Notes: generated by a model not told the origin, from the letters alone. Positions 21,460 through 32,149 are shown, numbered from the stretch's first letter. The stretch: 64,000 nucleotides of DNA from Gautieria morchelliformis (GCA_015179125.1 WHVA01000496.1:1-64000), one strand, 5' to 3'. Made by a program: numbers and translations.

Positions 21460-22527
21460 ATGTCTGCCCTCACACAGCCGAGCTCCCTATACCGGATCGA
21501 ACCACTCACCGGAGACAATTATCCCGCGTGGAAGGAGAAGATGCGATGGATCTTGGTTGAGCAAGATCTATGGGAACACGCATCGGGTCAGGCGACGAAA
21601 CCAGTGCCGGCCGACGACAAAAACGTAACGGCCCCGGAGAAACAAGCGATCGCAGATTGGATGAAAAGAGATCAACAGGCTTTTGCGGCAATCAGCTTGC
21701 GTATCAGTGATGATTACCTAGTCTATACATACGGTGCCACGACGGCACGCGAGGTGTGGCTAGCCCTGCTTACGATCTTCGAAGCAAGAGGGCCGTTGGG
21801 TATAATAAATGTACGTCGGGATTTCTTCCGCACTTTCATAGCCGAAGGCGGCAACATGGAAGAACACATACGAAAGCTGCGCAGCCTCCAACAGCAGCTG
21901 CACACACTCGGTGATCTAGTCAGCGATTGCGACTTCTGCAACGCGCTGCTCACCTCACTCCCCGGCTCCTGGTCCACGTTCCTTACAGCGATCAACGCCG
22001 CCCTTCCCACGCTCTCCTCTGACGTACTCATAGCTCGCGTCCTTGAAGAGGATCGAACTCGGCGCTCCACTCACGGCACGGAGACGGCCTTGAGGGCGCA
22101 GGACAAGCGCGGAAAGGGGCGCAATGGACGTAATGATGGCGGTGCCACAAAAGGGAAGTGTAATAATTGTGGCAAAAAGGGGCATTGGGTCAAAGACTGC
22201 TGGGCCAAGGGTGGCGGCAAAGAGGGGCAAGCGCCGAAGTGGTGGAAAGATTCAGCTAAGAACTCAAATGCAGACTCTACTAAACAAGCTACCGAAAGCA
22301 AAAACGCTGCTGACGACTTTGCGTTCGCCGCCATAGAGTCCGCGGACCCCGAGCCGGGCGACCAGTCATCCATTGCTGGAGATCTATCGTGTCGCGCCAC
22401 CATCTCTGCATCAGAATGGCTGGCGGACACGGGATCGACGACACATATCGCCCGAAACAGGGGGGATTTTATTGAGTTCAGTTCTGACCCATCAGAGATT
22501 GAGGGCATTGCCCCGGGAGCCCCTTGA
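21460..22527 (+). CDS. copia Gag with start of protease
   Basis: Starts at MSALTQPSSLYRIEPL, the first ATG in the frame after the primer site. It contains the copia gag region (LTGDNYPAWKEKMRW ... LEEDRTRR) with multimerisation helices, then a CCHC zinc knuckle CNNCGKKGHWVKDC, and the protease active site WLADTGSTTHIARNRGDF near its end. The frame stops at TGA 22525-22527 inside the protease, while the rest of the protease continues in the -1 frame. One more C in the run at 22520-22523 would restore the single gag-pol frame typical of copia elements. Confidence 0.92.
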   Translation: MSALTQPSSLYRIEPLTGDNYPAWKEKMRWILVEQDLWEHASGQATKPVPADDKNVTAPEKQAIADWMKRDQQAFAAISLRISDDYLVYTYGATTAREVWLALLTIFEARGPLGIINVRRDFFRTFIAEGGNMEEHIRKLRSLQQQLHTLGDLVSDCDFCNALLTSLPGSWSTFLTAINAALPTLSSDVLIARVLEEDRTRRSTHGTETALRAQDKRGKGRNGRNDGGATKGKCNNCGKKGHWVKDCWAKGGGKEGQAPKWWKDSAKNSNADSTKQATESKNAADDFAFAAIESADPEPGDQSSIAGDLSCRATISASEWLADTGSTTHIARNRGDFIEFSSDPSEIEGIAPGAP

Positions 22528-25487
22528 AGACTTTAGGCCGCGGGATTATCCAAATGGAATTCAAGGCTGGCGATCGCACATTTACGGTGAGACTAACGGA
22601 TGTGAAGCACGCTCCCGACGCACCAAACAACATCCTTAGCGTCGGGAGGCTCACGGACATGGAGCATGTGGCTCTGTTCACCAATAACGGCGTGAAATTC
22701 CGCTCCCAGTCAGGGACGGTCTTCGCCGAGGGGCGCAAGGTAGGGCGCGTGTACCTCATGCGTGCCCGGATCCGCCCTGCCATTCAGACGGATTTTGCCG
22801 CTGTGGCTAAGCCGAAGTCCTGGGACTCCTGGCATCGCATCCTCGGGCATGTCAACATCGGCGCGATCAAATTGATGAAAGCGTGCGATCTTGTCACCGG
22901 GATGGATGTAGACACGGCCGCGCCGGTGACACAATGTGTTGCTTGCATTCAGGGCAAGCATCACGTGGAACCGTTCCCCAAACGGTCGGAAGACGCTGCT
23001 ACATTGGTAGGCGATCTGACCGTCTCTGACGTTTGGGGACCGGCGAATACAGAGGGCCCGGTGCGGGAACGGTATTTTTATTCATTTACCGATGCCAAAA
23101 GCAGGTACTCCACCATCTATTTCAGCCACACCAAGGACAGCGTCCTTGATCGTTTCAAGGAATATGCCGCCCTGGTTGAAACACAGACTGGGCTCCAGCT
23201 TAAGCGCCTGCGCAGCGATGGAGGCGGTGAATATATTAACGGTCCATTCAGAGATTTCTGCGCCCAGAAAGGGATCATAATGGAATCTACCGCCCCTTAC
23301 TCACCAGCCCAGAATGGCATTGCCGAACGCCTGAATCGCACCTTGCTCGAACATGCTCGCGCCATGATCTTTGCGAAACAAGCGCCCAAGATCTTATGGC
23401 CCGAAGCCGTCGCCTACGCCTGTTATATCAAGAACAGGACGCCCACTCGAGCCCTTGGCACAGACATGACGCCATTCGAGGCCTTTTTTGGCAAGAAACC
23501 TGACATCGGGAGGTTGGAAGAATTCGGTAAAAAGTGCTGGGTCCAAGTTCCGGACCAGCGTCGTACTAAATTAGAACCCAAATCCGAGCAACACATTTTT
23601 ACCGGCATCGCACCTAATGCTAAGGCTTGGCGTTTCTACAATGTCCACACGCGCCACATCCAGACCTCCCGCAACGTCATCTTCGATGACGTTGACAACG
23701 CCATTCATCCCGTCCCTGAGGACGACGACCTGGTGGTTGGGCCGCCTGCAGGGAACACCACCAGGGCCGCCCAGCCGGTCCCGGCCCCCGCTTCAGCTGC
23801 CACGCCTCCAGTCGAGGCCGCTGCTGTGCCTGTGGCTGTGGAACCGAGGGCGGATCCGAGGCGCAGCACCAGGATCGCGGGTAGACCCGTGCCTGATTAC
23901 CGCCACATGCATGAGGGAGAGCGGGCGCTGTCAGCGACGGAGATCGTGACAGAGCCCGCGTCCTATGCAGAAGCGCTCGGCCGCCCAGATTACCCAATAT
24001 GGCAGAAAGCCATGGAGACTGAGATGGAGCAGCATGCGGAGGTGGGCACGTGGACGCTGGCTGAGTTACCAGCGGGGAAGAACGTGGTAGGCAGCCGATG
24101 GGTGTACGCGGCTAAGACTAATGCAGAAGGGAATTTTGACCTCGGAAAAGCGAGGGTCGTTGCGCAGGGGTTCACGCAACGACCCGGCATGGATTATTTT
24201 GAGGTCACATCACCGGTTGTCAAATTAGACAGCCTCCGGCTCATCCTCGCTATCGCCATCCAAAAGGGATGGGAGAGCGAGATGATGGATGTCAAAGGCG
24301 CGTATCTTAATTCTACTCTAGATGAGGAGATATACATGCGCCAGCCGGACGGCTTTGACGATGGATCGGGTCGCGTGCTCAAATTGCACCGGGCTATCTA
24401 CGGTTTGAAGCAGTCAGGCCGCTCCTGGTACAAGAAGCTCACGACGGTCTTGCTCGATGACGGTTTCACGCGGTGTCACGCAGATGACTGCGTTTTCTAC
24501 AAAAAGACCGGCGACCGGCTCACCATCATCACTATTTACGTCGACGACCTCGGTCTTTTCGCTAGTTCTAAGACGCTGATGGCGAGTGTTAAAACCCTCC
24601 TCCATTCTAATTTCACTATGAAGGACCTTGGCGAGATGCTCAAGATCCTCGGGATCAGGGTCGAGATCGATCCAAATCGCAATTTCATTAAACTCTCCCA
24701 AGGCCATTACATCGACGTCATTGCCCAGCGTTTCAATCTGGATGAAGCACCGCCGGTCGACACTCCTGTCCTGCATGACATCAAGACCCTCGAGCCTCGC
24801 CCTGATGGTGGTCCCGCACCAGACGCACCTTACGCCCAAGCGATCGGCTCCTTAATGTACGCCGTCCTAGGATCCCGCCCCGACATCGCGTTCGCCGTCC
24901 AGCAGCTGAGCCAACACACGCATGACTTCAGTGAGGCTCACTGGACGGCGGTTAAACGCGTTATACGTTACTTGAAGGGCACTCGCGACGCAGGCGTTGT
25001 GTTGCGCCGCTCATCCTCCACTCCCCTCATCGAGATCTATTCCGATGCCGACTTCGCGGGTCTAGCTGACTCCCATTCTGTGGGGGGTTTTATCTGCTTT
25101 TATCACGGCTGTATTACCGCGTGGGTGTCTAAGAAGCAAACCCGGATCGCTCTGTCGACGACCGAGTCCGAGTCTATGGCCTTGATCCCTGGCGCCAAGC
25201 ACGCCCTTTGGGTCCGCCATTTCCTCCAGGAACTTGGGCTGCCCCTTGCCGGACCGATCCATATCTACTGCAACAACATGCAGACGATCTCCAATCTCCA
25301 GGACGTTTCCCATCACCCCCGCACCAAGCACTTCCGCGTCGAGGGGCATTGGCTCCGCGAGCTCATCGATCATGGTGACGCCGAGATCACCTATGTCAGG
25401 TCCGCTGAGAACGTCGCCGACGTTTTCACGAAGGCCCTGCCTTTGGTTCAACACCGTTCCTTGATTCATAAATTAGGCATGTTGTGA
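22503..25487 (+). CDS. copia Pol: protease end, integrase, reverse transcriptase, RNase H
   Basis: Open from 22503, just after an in-frame stop at 22500-22502. In order: protease remainder (LKTLGRGIIQMEF), GAG-pre-integrase (WHRILGHVN, CVACIQGKHH), integrase core (DVWGP, RSDGGGEYI, APYSPAQNGIAER), a Pro-rich linker, reverse transcriptase (SRWVYAAKTNAEG, MDVKGAYLNSTLDEEIYM, YVDD at IYVDDLGLF), and RNase H (YSDADFAG, ALSTTESESMA). In RNase H, where copia elements have CDNQ, this copy has CNNMQ, so one metal-binding Asp seems lost. No internal stops. It ends 57 bp before the 3' LTR. Confidence 0.93.
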   Translation, partial: GHCPGSPLKTLGRGIIQMEFKAGDRTFTVRLTDVKHAPDAPNNILSVGRLTDMEHVALFTNNGVKFRSQSGTVFAEGRKVGRVYLMRARIRPAIQTDFAAVAKPKSWDSWHRILGHVNIGAIKLMKACDLVTGMDVDTAAPVTQCVACIQGKHHVEPFPKRSEDAATLVGDLTVSDVWGPANTEGPVRERYFYSFTDAKSRYSTIYFSHTKDSVLDRFKEYAALVETQTGLQLKRLRSDGGGEYINGPFRDFCAQKGIIMESTAPYSPAQNGIAERLNRTLLEHARAMIFAKQAPKILWPEAVAYACYIKNRTPTRALGTDMTPFEAFFGKKPDIGRLEEFGKKCWVQVPDQRRTKLEPKSEQHIFTGIAPNAKAWRFYNVHTRHIQTSRNVIFDDVDNAIHPVPEDDDLVVGPPAGNTTRAAQPVPAPASAATPPVEAAAVPVAVEPRADPRRSTRIAGRPVPDYRHMHEGERALSATEIVTEPASYAEALGRPDYPIWQKAMETEMEQHAEVGTWTLAELPAGKNVVGSRWVYAAKTNAEGNFDLGKARVVAQGFTQRPGMDYFEVTSPVVKLDSLRLILAIAIQKGWESEMMDVKGAYLNSTLDEEIYMRQPDGFDDGSGRVLKLHRAIYGLKQSGRSWYKKLTTVLLDDGFTRCHADDCVFYKKTGDRLTIITIYVDDLGLFASSKTLMASVKTLLHSNFTMKDLGEMLKILGIRVEIDPNRNFIKLSQGHYIDVIAQRFNLDEAPPVDTPVLHDIKTLEPRPDGGPAPDAPYAQAIGSLMYAVLGSRPDIAFAVQQLSQHTHDFSEAHWTAVKRVIRYLKGTRDAGVVLRRSSSTPLIEIYSDADFAGLADSHSVGGFICFYHGCITAWVSKKQTRIALSTTESESMALIPGAKHALWVRHFLQELGLPLAGPIHIYCNNMQTISNLQDVSHHPRTKHFRVEGHWLRELIDHGDAEITYVRSAENVADVFTKALPLVQHRSLIHKLGML

Positions 25488-25544
25488 CCATCCCCTCCTG
25501 TATCCCATCATATTTCTTTTTGATTTGTTTCGCTCGGGGGGGTC

Positions 25545-25719
25545 TGTTGAATACCATCGCTCAACCGTTAGTCATCCTGTGGTCACTCGTGGTTGTGGTT
25601 CCCATTTGCATCTCCTACCGAATCCCTTAGTTACAGTAGTTACAGGCGCTGTATATTTTTCCGAGACTCGCTGGTCGAATATCATCATCTTTATTCATAA
25701 CCATCATCTACTCTCTTCA
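25545..25719 (+). repeat. 3' LTR of the copia element
   Basis: Preceded by a G-rich polypurine tract CGGGGGGGTC (25535-25544). Identical to the 5' LTR. Confidence 0.95.
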
Positions 25720-25778
25720 GTATATACTACTTAGACCGCCACTACATGTACACAAATATACTTTTGGCTCTATTGCAG

Positions 25779-25847
25779 TCCCCATCCCCTCTGTTGGAAA
25801 CAAGCACAGCAGTGCCGGTAATGACATGTCTTTTGGTGGTGTGTACT
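25779..25847 (+). pseudogene. A1 aspartic protease 3' fragment, copy C, left part
   Basis: Begins after TATTGCAG and keeps the SAGNDMSFGG-coding bases (GGTAATGACATGTCTTTTGG). It is then interrupted by the Harbinger element and, 14 bp further on, by the Helitron tract. The remainder is at 56185-56280, about 30.3 kb away. An exon-sized piece is missing between the two parts compared with copy A. Confidence 0.85.
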
Positions 25848-26043
25848 AGAGTGTATTTGTTGGTGATAATTATTAGTCCCGGCGTATTCGGACTCAGATA
25901 AAAATTATTAAGTGAGCGTGGAAATATTTTAAGTCAGAACGCGTCCACTCGCGTCCACTACTCACGTCCACTCGCGTCCACCACTCATATCCATCGTGTC
26001 CACGACTCCACTGCTCCAGTACAACCTCTGCTTGATATCCCTA

Positions 26044-27085
26044 ATGCTTCCAGTCCCTACATCATCGTTTTATGGACCCAGGACCGAATCCCCGACCCTG
26101 TCGACACCGCCGGCTGTGATCGACCCGGTCCTGCTCGCCGCCGATATTCGCGTCCCTGCTCCACCCATCATACATGGGTCGGCAACCTCCTTGGGTGAAA
26201 CCGGGGCAGGCCCACCTATCAAAACGCGTAAGTCACGCGAAGAGTTCACATCACGGGACCTCGAACATCTTCTGGGTGCCGTGATCGACATCAACCCGTT
26301 TATGGCGCCGCGTTCTAAAATTGGCGATCGATGGAAGGAAGTGACTGAAATCGTGCAGGCAAAGGGGTTCTGCCAGAACCGGGAGCCTGAGACATTGAAG
26401 AACAAGGTTTCGTCTCTGTTGGGATGGGTCGAGGTATGTGATCGTTTCCTGTCTCATTCACCACATTCTGATGATTATATTTACAGGGGGGGAAGAAGAA
26501 AAAGGCTCGGTCACCTCTTGGCAAGGAGCTTGACAGTGATCTGGCTGGTTTCGCTGCACTCTCAGGGAAGCTAGACGCGATCCAACACCTCAAAATACAG
26601 GCGAAGGATATGCGTGAGGACCAGAAGGCCCATGCCAAAGAAGTGAGTCTTTTTTTTATTAATATTTTTAGATACTAAGTGTCTACAGGCCCAGAATCGG
26701 CTTCGGGCAGCTGGAGAGATCTTGCGTGCGTCCATGATGCACGGCCACAGGCCCATGGCCACGAAGCGCACACGTCCCTCCAGTCCCTCGTCCGATGGGG
26801 AGAGCACAAAAGAGAACTCGCCGGTGGACAGCCCGCTGGAATCTGGGGGGGAAATGTCAAAGAGGACGCAACTCACAAGTGTAAGTCGTGTCCATTCACG
26901 TTCGTGATATGGCAAAGGTCGCAAGGCTCATGGAGAAGAACGATGCACATGAGGATCGCAAGGAGCAGAAGATGGAGGAGTTTCATGCAAGCCTTCTTGA
27001 GAGGCATGACAGGGCCATCGATATCCAAGAGCGGACGTCGACAGCGCTCTTGGATATCTTGAGGCAGGGTCTGCTCAATAACTAG
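26044..27085 (+). CDS. PIF/Harbinger accessory DNA-binding protein (Myb/SANT- or MADF-like)
   Basis: The second protein of PIF/Harbinger elements binds DNA and helps the transposase enter the nucleus. The start was taken at ATG 26044 (MLPVPTSSFYGP); a longer frame has no earlier ATG. A trihelix/SANT-like region lies in the first exon (REEFTSRDLEHLLGAV ... DRWKEVTEIV ... LKNKVSSLLGWVE). Three introns of about 50 bp or less (GTATGTGATC...ACAG, GTGAGTC...CTACAG, and a short one near 26880) link to a helical, basic second half (TKRTRPSSPSSDGE, a nuclear-localisation-like stretch) and a coiled-coil-like end (ARLMEKNDAHEDRKEQKMEE). It stops at TAG 27083-27085. No disabling change is seen. Confidence 0.75.
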
Positions 27086-27401
27086 TACTTAATTACTAGT
27101 TATTAATTTCTTGTTATACCTCCAGTTTCAAAGTAATTTCAGAGTAATTTCTTGTTAAACCTCCAGTTTCAAAGTAATTTCAGAAATTACTTTGAACTAG
27201 TTTCACAAATAATTTGTTAAACACAAAATTTCATAGTCATTTCAAAGTAATTTCAGAAATTAGTTCAAAGTGATTTCAGAAATTACTTTGAAAGTAATTT
27301 CTGAAATCACTTTGAACTAATTTCACAAATAATTTGTTAAACACAAAATTTCATAGTCATTTCAAAGTAATTTCACATGAGGCACAAGCACAGCTACAAC
27401 A
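27086..27401. repeat. Intergenic repeat block with a 34-bp perfect inverted repeat
   Basis: Built from TTTCAAAGTAATTTCAG-type units. Arms 27256-27289 and 27291-27324 are exact reverse complements with a one-base spacer, giving a 69-nt near-perfect palindrome. In addition, 27195-27256 recurs 120 bp further on (27315-27376). It lies between the 3' ends of the two convergent Harbinger genes, so an extruded hairpin or a shared transcription end is plausible. Confidence 0.85.
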
Positions 27402-28609
27402 TCAAGAGTGAAAATAATCATCGATGGAGGGTGGAGGACATGAATAACGCTGGGAGGTCTGATTCGGCTCGATGCATGCACGTGCATTGGTGAGTAACAC
27501 AGCCACCCGATACATGAGCCCGCACGCTTTCCCAAGGATCTTGTGCTTCCAAAAACACTGGAGGTACGGCCAGTCTTGTAAAACCAGGCCGAAGCCGTGC
27601 TCAACCGAGATACGCACACCACCCATGGCGGCGTTCCATTGCCGCTGTTGAGGGGTCAGGGCATCAGTCCCCGCATAAGGGCTCACGATGTACGGGCTTA
27701 CACCGTAAGCCGAATCTCCGTACAGCTGAAAAAAACGATGAGATGGTGGATCACCCTCGTTTGACCCTGGCTGGATTGCCTTCCTCTCGATGTGCCCCAG
27801 GAGTCCGCTTGCATTCAAGACACCGCTGTCGTTTTGTGGTGCTCTGTATGGGCCATCGAGGTGAGCGAACAGTCCGTCTGGGGTCACGACCCCTGAAATT
27901 TCATCCCATGAAATTTCTTGTATCCAGTATAGGCCAACTCTTCCTGCCTCACTGGGCGGCAGGTCTGGCGTATCGTGCAGTCAATAAACCCGAAGACCGA
28001 CTGGGTTGGAGCCCCAAAATCGTGGAGAGCATGTGCATATATCTGCAGTCTCTCAGGGCTGAGAAGACCCTCGGAATCCCACCCAAGCAAGTGGCCCCAG
28101 CGCGCATTGATGAACGTCGCAGTTTCGTTCACGATCTGTGAGATCGCTGGCTGCGTGCGGGCATACTTTGTGGCCAGGGACCATTGGTCCTCAGGGCTGC
28201 GGAGACGTGCACAAAGGAGGGCGAATGACTCGAGAGGGGGGGATCGGTAGCCCCCACTGGTAATCAAGGGGTCTGGGAGCTCTAAGAGTGAGCTGAGGTG
28301 CTGCAGCTCCTCTACTGTGAATCTGAAAAGCCTGTAAGTTTCCATAACTGAATGACACCAAAGGGCTTACCGAAAACGCCACAAGCTTTCTGCCTCACTG
28401 ATGCGGCATAGGTACTCAACTGTGACGCGTTCGCCCCCTATACTAGGTTGTGGCCTCACTCTCTGCGTGAGTACGGCCTGTGCAGCCAGTCCGCTCATGC
28501 TGGAACTGGTGGCTTCCTGAGCGATCGTGGGGAGGTGCGGTCGGGTGTTGAGGAGATAAGGTATAAGAGTGGCCGCCAGGACACGTTTCTTTGACGGGTC
28601 GACTGGCAT
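27402..28609 (-). pseudogene. PIF/Harbinger DDE transposase (HARBI1-like), one frameshift
   Basis: Starts MPVDPSKKRVLAATL (28607-28609). One intron (GTAAGCCC ... TTACAG, about 28328-28367) joins LWRFR to RFTVEELQHLSSLLEL. Catalytic motifs are GFIDCTIRQTCRP (first Asp), LYGDSAYG (second Asp) and RISVEHGFGLV (Glu). The two halves are in different frames: after KKFHGMKFQG the sequence has CAGGGGTC with four Gs, and five would be needed to read on into GVVTPDGLFAHLDGPY. This is either a one-base deletion or a homopolymer sequencing error. The stop is at 27402. Apart from that base the enzyme looks complete. Confidence 0.88.
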
Positions 28610-29160
28610 GGCAGGCAGGAGCGTACGTTTCTTAACACGCGTTGGTCACGTGTTCGGTTTAATTAGCTGTCCCTATTTGGTATTTTTATCTTTACAGGCG
28701 CTTATATTATAGGTTGCTAATATTTTATTAGTGATTTGATAATTATTAGCTAACAAATACACTCTACTGTCTCCAGGTACTAGGTGGATACCCGCGCTTC
28801 GCGCGGGGGTGCAAGTCAAACGCCTCGGTAAGGTCAAACGCATCAGCAAGGTCAAACACCTTGGGTAAATCAAACTTGGGATAAGTCAAACACATTCGGA
28901 TAAGAAAATTTCTTTCAGATAAGTAAAACACATCTTATTGATTGAAGGTAGGTAATGTTATGACCATGCTGCTCGGCCAACTCTGGTACCTCCATGCCTC
29001 CTCTGGCTCTATTCCGCAACATCCACACTTTGACCTTTTGATCCCCTTGTTCTTTACTATTCACATACTTCCCCTTTGGACTCTATTCACCGGCCTTCCC
29101 TACTTGACCCTTAGCATAGCAAGTCCGGAGCATCAGGAGATCCATTTGTTCCACCATCAA

Positions 29161-29415
29161 TGTTACAACTGTTCCGCTCAACCATCTCCGCCATATCCGC
29201 ATATCCTCCGCACCACCTCTGCACCACCTCCGCACCACCTCCGACTCTATTCCACAACATCCGCATCATCTGCAACCCTCTACCTCGACCCTTGTGATTT
29301 CAGTACCCCTGGCCACCTCCAGATACCGGCGCCCGTACTCGACCCTGAACACAGCAAGATACCATTTCCGTAATTCCGTTCCAGTTCCGACCTCTGGGAA
29401 TTCCAATACGTAACA
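29161..29415 (+). repeat. Solo LTR (LTR2) nested in LTR1, internally deleted
   Basis: TGTTACAACTG ... ATACGTAACA, flanked by ATCAA (29156-29160 and 29416-29420). It is the same insertion as 34263-34992 in unit 2, but lacks about 475 bp in the middle. It was therefore copied with the Helitron and then deleted in one unit. Confidence 0.8.
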
Positions 29416-30110
29416 ATCAATTAGACCCACATTCCCCTTGTTCTTTTGCCTATTGATTGTTCTTAGTTCTACCCGGCACCCCCTTGTAGTTCCTCTTGTT
29501 CCGTATTAGTTACGTACTCCATTTATCCTAGTTACTTTTGCTTGCACTGGAATTGCTTACCTCTACCTTCTGACATGTTGTCTCAGCTCTTTGTATAAAA
29601 CCCAGTGATGTGTGCCTCTATTCTGCAATCAGATAATTGACTTTGATATGGGACTCCCTTTGCACTGTTTCCTATTCTTACCACAGCAAGTACTTGCAAG
29701 GCCTCTGTCTCTCTGACCTCTGACTCCCAACTCGATTTCTGATATCCAACTTAACTCAATTCTTGACCCCTTACCTCTAGGTGGATACCCATGCTTCACA
29801 CGGGGGTGTAGGTCAAACGCATTGGGTAAATCAAACTTGGGATAAGTAAAACACATCTCATTGCAATTGAAAGTAGCTATAAGTAACACATCAAGATAGG
29901 TAATGTCTCTACACATGTCTGCATATGCCCAAGTATAGCGTGCATAGCATGTCCTCCATGAATAGCCTCGAATATAGCATGCTTATTGTGTCCCTGGTTT
30001 GTAACATGACCCCACACATAACATGTCCCCAAGTATAGTGTGCATAGCATGTCCTCCATGCATAGTGTGTCTCCACATGTAGTGTGTCCCCAAGTACAGT
30101 GTGCATGGCA

Positions 30111-30256
30111 TGTCCCACATGCATAGCATGCCCCACATGCATAGCATGCCCCACATGCATAGCATGCCCCACATGCATAGCATGCCCCACATGCATAGCA
30201 TGCCCCACATGCATAGCATGCCCCACATGCATAGCATGCCCCACATGCATAGCATG
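30111..30256 (+). repeat. 18-bp tandem array, about eight copies
   Basis: Near-perfect repeats of CATGCCCCACATGCATAG. Because 18 is a multiple of three, all frames stay open and give spurious MHSMPH-type peptides. It lies within the longer degenerate minisatellite of family I (about 29930-30830), whose units share a TGTCCCCA core with those of family II. Confidence 0.9.
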
Positions 30257-32149
30257 TCCTTGGTTTGTAGCATGTCCCCAAACATAGCGTGTCCCTAAAT
30301 TATAGCATGTGTGTCCCCCATGCATAGCGTATCCACATGTGTAGCATCTCCCTACACATAGTGTGTGTAGCCTCTCCCTCAAATATAGTGTGCAAAGTGT
30401 GTCCCCCAAGGATAGCACGTATAGAATGTCCCTTGTTTTTCCCCATGCATAGTGTGCGTAGTGTGTCTCTTGTTTGTACCGTGTCCAGTGTGTCTGTCCC
30501 CAAGCATAGTATGTCCCCAAGCATAGTGTATCCCACCATATAGTGTGCACATCCCCATACATAGTGTGTGTGTGCCCATGCATAGCATGCTTGTCCCCAT
30601 GCATAACATGTGTGTCTCTACGCATAACATGCATGTCCCCAAGCATAGCATGCGTGTCCCCATGCACAACACGCATGTCTCCACGCCTAACGTGCATGTC
30701 TCCACACCTAACATGCATGTCTCCACGCATAACATGCATGTCTCCATGCATACCATATGTGTCTCCATGCATAGCATGCGTGTCCCCATGCATAGTGTGT
30801 GTAGCATGTCCCAATGGCATGTGTAGCATATCCCAAGGGCCTCAAAGTGAAGCAAGCAGAGGCTGTTACTTATCATTTACTTTTTGCAAACTCAGGGACA
30901 TGTATCAATATCTATTTTGTGACATATACAGACATAAATAAAATAGTAAAGGAAGCCATATTTAAGCAGCTGCTGTCATTAATTCTAACAAAGTCAGGAT
31001 TATCTCAAAACAAATGTCCAGTACATTTAAGCTGAAGTTGTTATTAATTTTAGCAGAGTCAAGATTATGTATTTTTCGAAAAATGTCAAAGAAATGCACT
31101 GTACATTTAACCTGGAGCTGTTGTCAATTTTCATAAAGTCAGGATAATTTATTGACATCTATCTGCGAAAAAATGTCAAAAAAAGTACAGTACATTGAAG
31201 CAGAAGCTGTTATTAATGCCCAGCCAAAGCCAGAGAAACCCAGAGACTGACAGAGAAACCCAGAGCCCAGCCAAAGCCATAGTAAGCCAGCCACCAGTAT
31301 AGCCAGAGAGGAGTGGCTAGTAAGTGGCTTTACAGTAAATAAACCAATAAAACAAACCACATTTAAAAGCAGAATCTCATTAATTTTAGAGGGAACTTAT
31401 TGATGTCTATTTTCAAAAAAAACCTGAAAAATATTGATATTAAAATACATTTTTTTCAGCAGTCTTTGGATGGTATTTAAATCTATTTTCGAAAAAAATC
31501 AAAAAAATATAATGCACATGTGACAATACTATGATGAAACAAAAAAAGAACTAATAAAATTACAAACACAAATAAAATAAAATACATGGCAATGCATTAA
31601 ACAAAAGATATTACCTACCAATAGAAAGCCAGCCAAGCAATAGACAGGCAGCCAGCTAAAGGAGGAGACAGCAGACAGAGCAGACAGCACCCAGAGCAGA
31701 CAGAGCACAGAGCAGACAGCGGACAGAGCATAGAGCAGACAGCAGACAAAGCAGCCAGCAGACAGCAGACAGAGCACATAGCAGACAGCAGACAGAGCAT
31801 ATAGCAGACAGCAGACAGAGGAATCGCCGGTTGGGCAGGTTCCTGGCGTTCCCTCCTTACCGTTCGGCCTTTATACCGCACGCGCGTGTCGTGCACGGAC
31901 CACGCTCGCGTATGCGCACTCTGGTCGCGAACGGGTCACGTGACCGCTGCGCAGCGTTCTATGCTCGCGGCTGCGCCGCTCGCCGCTGACCTAATTTGGA
32001 ACGCACACGGTCACGTGACCATGCTGCGCAGCGCTCTTGGCTCGCGGCTGCGCCGCTCGCATCCGATTGGCCAGCTGACAAATTGATGACCTAAAACCTG
32101 ACATAAGCTCGACGCCCACAACCCACCGAGCCGCTTTCACCTATAGGAA

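Larger units (their letters stand above)
21213..25719 (+). mobile_element. Ty1/copia LTR retrotransposon, 4.5 kb, with identical LTRs
   Basis: Complete element: 175-bp LTRs at 21213-21387 and 25545-25719 that I read as identical base for base, flanked by a perfect 5-bp duplication GTATA (21208-21212 and 25720-25724). The paralogous empty site near 16025 (CACATACCGTATATACTACT) shows the pre-insertion sequence. Identical LTRs imply recent insertion. It has a primer site, gag, protease/integrase/RT/RNase H and a G-rich polypurine tract. It carries two apparent defects, a one-base frame break between gag and pol and an RNase H Asp-to-Asn change. Confidence 0.96.
25848..28765. mobile_element. PIF/Harbinger DNA transposon, 2.9 kb, two convergent genes
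   Basis: Ends AGAGTGTATTTGTT (14-bp identical TIR, similarity continuing through AATAATTA) with a 3-bp duplication ACT (25845-25847 and 28766-28768), as expected for PIF/Harbinger. The paired gene content is also typical: a SANT/MADF-like accessory protein on + and a HARBI1-type DDE transposase on minus. The transposase has one apparent frameshift. Confidence 0.92.
28780..32149 (-). mobile_element. Helitron family I, unit 1 (two 3' ends, nested LTRs, minisatellites)
   Basis: Composite. 28780-29776 is a family I 3' end carrying a solo LTR (starts TGTTATGACC at 28956), itself split by a second LTR (29161-29415). 29777-32149 is a second family I element with a weaker hairpin (CCCATGC-TTC-ACACGGG), the 18-21-bp minisatellite, roughly 90-bp satellite units (about 30950-31210), a CAGACAG-type microsatellite (about 31660-31830), two GGTCACGTGACC palindromes and the 5' end TTCCTATAGGTGAAAG. 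It is non-autonomous; no protein is called. Confidence 0.8.

Noticed and set aside
30111..30256. CRISPR-like regular repeat
   Set aside because: Units are 18 bp and contiguous with no unique spacers, in a eukaryotic Helitron; it is a minisatellite.
29909..30829. 306-codon minus-strand frame (GHAMHVGHAM-type repeats), and similar frames at 32646-33056, 40223-41119, 40467-41129 and 52540-53085
   Set aside because: The frames exist because the minisatellite units lack stop codons. Several frames and both strands are open at once, and composition is purely that of the repeat.
31139..31360. Recurring hydrophobic minus-strand frame (LAILVAGLLWLWLG type) in family I Helitrons
   Set aside because: Looks like a membrane protein but is the translation of CCAGCCAAAGCCATAG-type low-complexity satellite; length and frame vary between copies.
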